This document shows, piece after piece, positions 12,284-14,757 of a stretch of DNA of 14,757 nt. The stretch lies in NCBI GenBank assembly GCA_042088665.1, contig JBELMB010000129.1, positions 1-14,757 of the forward strand, given 5' to 3'. Numbering within the stretch: the first letter of the stretch is position 1; each line of letters starts with the position of its first letter. Source of the DNA: JBELMB01 sp042088665 (lineage in GTDB: Bacteria; Pseudomonadota; Alphaproteobacteria; Rhodobacterales; Rhodobacteraceae). The notes beneath the pieces were generated by a model that saw only the letters and a list, made by a program, of their open reading frames with translations, searched no databases and had not been told where the DNA came from. Both the position numbers and the translations under genes were made by a program.

Positions 12284-14757
12284 ATGGTGAGTTCAAGCAA
12301 GATATTGACCGTCTCCTACGGCACGTTCTCCTGCACTGCCGAGGGGTTCGAGGATCCGCTTGCCGTGGTGAAGGAAACGACTCAGTTCTTCCGTGGCGTG
12401 GTTGGGGAGGATCGCTTCTTCGGCGCGGAACCGCCGCAGTTCGACGCCGACCTGGCGACGGAGATGATGCGGGAACGCCTTGGCGCAGAGGCCGAGGAGG
12501 GCCGCCTGACACTTGGCCCGCCACCGGTCTCGGTGACAACCGCCGCCGCCTCTGCCGGCGCTTTGGCCGCGGCGCTCGCCGCAGGCCCGTCGCGCAGCGA
12601 GACGGCGCAACCGGCAGGATTTGCATCCGATCTTCCGGATGACGACACGATCGAGGCAACCGCGGTCGTGACCGAACGCCTCGCCCCCGCAGAGGCCGAA
12701 GCCGCCGCTGCCGCCTTTGACGATATTGCGCTCGATGTGGCGCGTGACCCGGACGCACAGGATGCGTCGAACGAGAGTGATCCATGGGATATCACCCTTG
12801 ACGCCGGGACCGCGCCGACCGAGGACGCCCCCTTACACAGCGCCGCCGAAACGGCGCTTGCGGCTTCGGCCGCGCTGGAGGACATCGCGCCTGCTCCGCG
12901 ATCCTCCAGCCCTGATAGCGTGGCTGCCAAGCTCGACCGCATCCGCGCGGTCGTCTCCGGCAATGCCGCAGAGGTCGGTACCGAGGCCGCCACCGAGACC
13001 CCAACTGGGCCCACAGGCGACATCGCCGACGAGGCCCCCATGGCAGAGCCCGCCACGGCAGTGATCGGCCCCCAATCCGGGGAAGAGGTCGATGATGACG
13101 CCCTCGACGCCCTTCTCGGCGCCTTGGACAATGAGGTGGACGAGGATCCCGACACCTCCACGGTCGTGGATGTCCCCCCGCTCGAGGGTTTCAACGATGT
13201 CAACCCGTTGGCGGACACGGTCGACGAACTGCTGGGCGACACCCCGGCCGCGACCGGCACGGACACGCCCGATTTCGCCGACACGATCGCCAGCCTTCTG
13301 GGCGATACCAAAACCGCGGACGACGTGGATGACAGCGCTGACACATCCGGCAACGCCGGACTGAACACGGCCCTCGCCGCCGGTGGCCTCGCGGCCGCTG
13401 CCAGCGCGCTCTCCGCCTTTACCGGCAAGGGTGCCGCGGCGGACACGCCCATTCACAGCGATCCCGCCGAGGCGAACACCGAGTCCGACAGCGTGGATTT
13501 CAACCTCTTTGCAGAGGATGACAGCAACGCGGTCGCAACCGATTACGCCTTGGAGGACAGCGAAGCGCCGGTCTCCGACCCGGATCTCGATGCCGCCCTC
13601 GCCGCCCTTGTCAAGGACAGCGAAGCCACGCCCCCCCTGCCCACCCCGGTTGCAACCATCGCCGAAACGAAGGCACCCGCCCCCCGCGCCCGCGTGGTAA
13701 AAGTCAAGCGCGCCGACTTCCTCAAGGCCGTGCAAGACGGCCAGATCGAAGAAATCGCAGACCCGGATGAGGCCCCCGAAGAGGACTCCGCCTTCCTGCC
13801 CGACCTCCCCGAGGTCCCCCCGGCGCCGGCCCCGGCCTTGGCGCCGGACCTTCAGGACCTTGAGCCGGCAAGCGCCGCGCCCCAGCCCGAGATGAGCCCC
13901 GACAGCGGCCTGTCGCAGGAAGAAGAAGACGAACTCGCCCGCGAACTCGCCGCCGTAAAGGCCGAGTTGTCCAGCGATCTCGACGCCTGGAGCGATGCAG
14001 AAGCCGGGACAGACCCGGAGCCTGCGCCGCTGCGCCTGGACAACCCGGTTGCCGTGCCGCTGAACGAGGATGACGACGAGGACGCGGATTGGCCCGCCGA
14101 TTTCGAGGCCGCGGATGCCCGCGCCTCGGAGGCGCTGACCCAGCCCAAGGCAGAGGACGGCGGCACCGAGGAGTTGATCCGCGACACCGCCCGCAAGACC
14201 GTCAAGATGGCCAGCCCGGCCCGCGCGCTTCTGACCGAACAGGAAGTCGAGGAAGGGGACACCTCCCGCCTCATGGACCAGACCGACAGCGCCATGGACG
14301 AACCCGAAGGCAACCGCCGGCGCACCGCCATCGCGCATCTGCGCGCCGCCGTGGCGGCCACCAAGGCGGATCGCCTGCTGGGACGCAAATCCGACGCCAC
14401 CGAAGAGCAGGAACCTTACCGCGAGGATCTCGCCAACGTGGTGCGCCCGCGCCGACCGCAATCGTCCAGTGCACGCACCGACCGTCCCGCCGAAAGCCCG
14501 CCGGTGCGCTCCGCTCCGCTGAAGCTGGTGGCCGAACAGCGCGTGGGCGACCCCGCCGAGACGGACGCTCAAGCCCGCGTCGCTGAGGACCCCACCGCCC
14601 AAAGCGCCCTGCCCCGTACCGCCCCGGTCCGGCCCCGCCGCGTGCGCCGCGTCACGGAAGAAGAGCAGGACAGGTCAGAGGTCGACGGCGACAGCGGCTT
14701 CGTGGCCTATGCTCAGGGGGTCGGCGCCACCGACCTGCCGGAATTGCTAGAGGCCGC
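12284..14757 (+). CDS. Large acidic low-complexity protein, Rhodobacterales-type, 3' end missing
   Basis: One open frame from ATG 12284 to the right edge, at least 824 codons. Function unknown. Residues 5-60 look like a small folded domain (LTVSYGTFSCTAEGFEDP, then FFGAEPP). I remember similar N-termini in large Rhodobacterales proteins annotated only as hypothetical or, without visible basis, as CheA-like; no histidine-kinase motif is seen here. The rest is rich in Asp, Glu, Ala, Pro and Thr and probably disordered. It has recurring LLGDT-like motifs (274-281, 313-320, 335-342, 435-446), an Ala/Gly stretch (about 360-385) and basic islands ARVVKVKRADFLKAV (about 469-483), NRRRTAIAHLRAAVAATKAD (about 677-696) and RPRRVRRV (about 783-790). 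A more ordered segment, FVAYAQGVGATDLPELLEAA, ends the window. No signal peptide or membrane helix is evident. GC content and codon use match the neighbours. The start lacks a strong ribosome site (AAAGTGAG, 8-15 bases upstream). Confidence 0.85.
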   Translation, partial: MVSSSKILTVSYGTFSCTAEGFEDPLAVVKETTQFFRGVVGEDRFFGAEPPQFDADLATEMMRERLGAEAEEGRLTLGPPPVSVTTAAASAGALAAALAAGPSRSETAQPAGFASDLPDDDTIEATAVVTERLAPAEAEAAAAAFDDIALDVARDPDAQDASNESDPWDITLDAGTAPTEDAPLHSAAETALAASAALEDIAPAPRSSSPDSVAAKLDRIRAVVSGNAAEVGTEAATETPTGPTGDIADEAPMAEPATAVIGPQSGEEVDDDALDALLGALDNEVDEDPDTSTVVDVPPLEGFNDVNPLADTVDELLGDTPAATGTDTPDFADTIASLLGDTKTADDVDDSADTSGNAGLNTALAAGGLAAAASALSAFTGKGAAADTPIHSDPAEANTESDSVDFNLFAEDDSNAVATDYALEDSEAPVSDPDLDAALAALVKDSEATPPLPTPVATIAETKAPAPRARVVKVKRADFLKAVQDGQIEEIADPDEAPEEDSAFLPDLPEVPPAPAPALAPDLQDLEPASAAPQPEMSPDSGLSQEEEDELARELAAVKAELSSDLDAWSDAEAGTDPEPAPLRLDNPVAVPLNEDDDEDADWPADFEAADARASEALTQPKAEDGGTEELIRDTARKTVKMASPARALLTEQEVEEGDTSRLMDQTDSAMDEPEGNRRRTAIAHLRAAVAATKADRLLGRKSDATEEQEPYREDLANVVRPRRPQSSSARTDRPAESPPVRSAPLKLVAEQRVGDPAETDAQARVAEDPTAQSALPRTAPVRPRRVRRVTEEEQDRSEVDGDSGFVAYAQGVGATDLPELLEA

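Noticed and set aside
12833..14602. 589-codon minus-strand open frame (and 12382-13452 minus) opposite the acidic protein
   Set aside because: A Gly/Val/Arg-rich or Ser/Ala-rich product with no recognisable domain. The plus frame has a conserved N-terminus and runs unbroken through the region, so the antisense frames are composition artefacts.

Overview
The window is chromosomal DNA of a GC-rich alphaproteobacterium, most likely a member of the Rhodobacteraceae (roseobacter-type). The reasons are the strong G/C third-position bias, GTG starts, the alphaproteobacterial sequence style of MurE, FtsI, RsmH and MraZ, a GC-rich intergenic hairpin of a type I associate with this family, GANTC (CcrM-type) sites near division genes, and a large acidic protein whose N-terminus I remember only from Rhodobacterales. 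No insertion sequence, integrase, tRNA, rRNA or CRISPR array was seen.

Left third (1-4887, minus strand): the start of the division and cell wall (dcw) cluster, transcribed right to left as mraZ, rsmH, ftsL, ftsI and murE. murE runs off the left edge. The first four genes are abutting or overlapping; 80 bp separate ftsI and murE. The order couples a transcriptional regulator (MraZ) and an rRNA methyltransferase (RsmH) with the divisome subunits FtsL and FtsI and the peptidoglycan precursor ligase MurE.

Control region (4888-6139): about 1.25 kb without a convincing gene but rich in signals. Just before mraZ lie two hairpins, the second with a perfect 15-bp stem followed by T-rich DNA in the mraZ direction, like an attenuator. 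Farther out are three groups of TGGGN pentamers spaced about 10 bp apart (the known MraZ box pattern), a perfect DnaA box TTATCCACA, and four GANTC sites within 62 bp. Together they suggest that division genes are tied to MraZ autoregulation and to the cell cycle. The rest, 5445-6139, has no recognisable gene.

Middle (6140-11332, plus strand): tatD and an overlapping metallo-beta-lactamase-fold hydrolase form a two-gene unit. An AEC-family permease and two paralogous EamA/DMT exporters follow. The 518-bp gap between the two exporters holds a Zur-like palindrome and a degenerate ~24-bp tandem repeat carrying the palindrome TTCCGGAA.

Right end (11465-14757): thiamine pyrophosphokinase (minus strand) lies divergent to a very large, acidic, low-complexity protein (plus strand, at least 824 codons, cut by the right edge). 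This protein is the least understood gene here. It has a short conserved-looking N-terminal domain, recurring LLGDT-like motifs, and basic islands in an otherwise Asp/Glu/Ala/Pro-rich chain.
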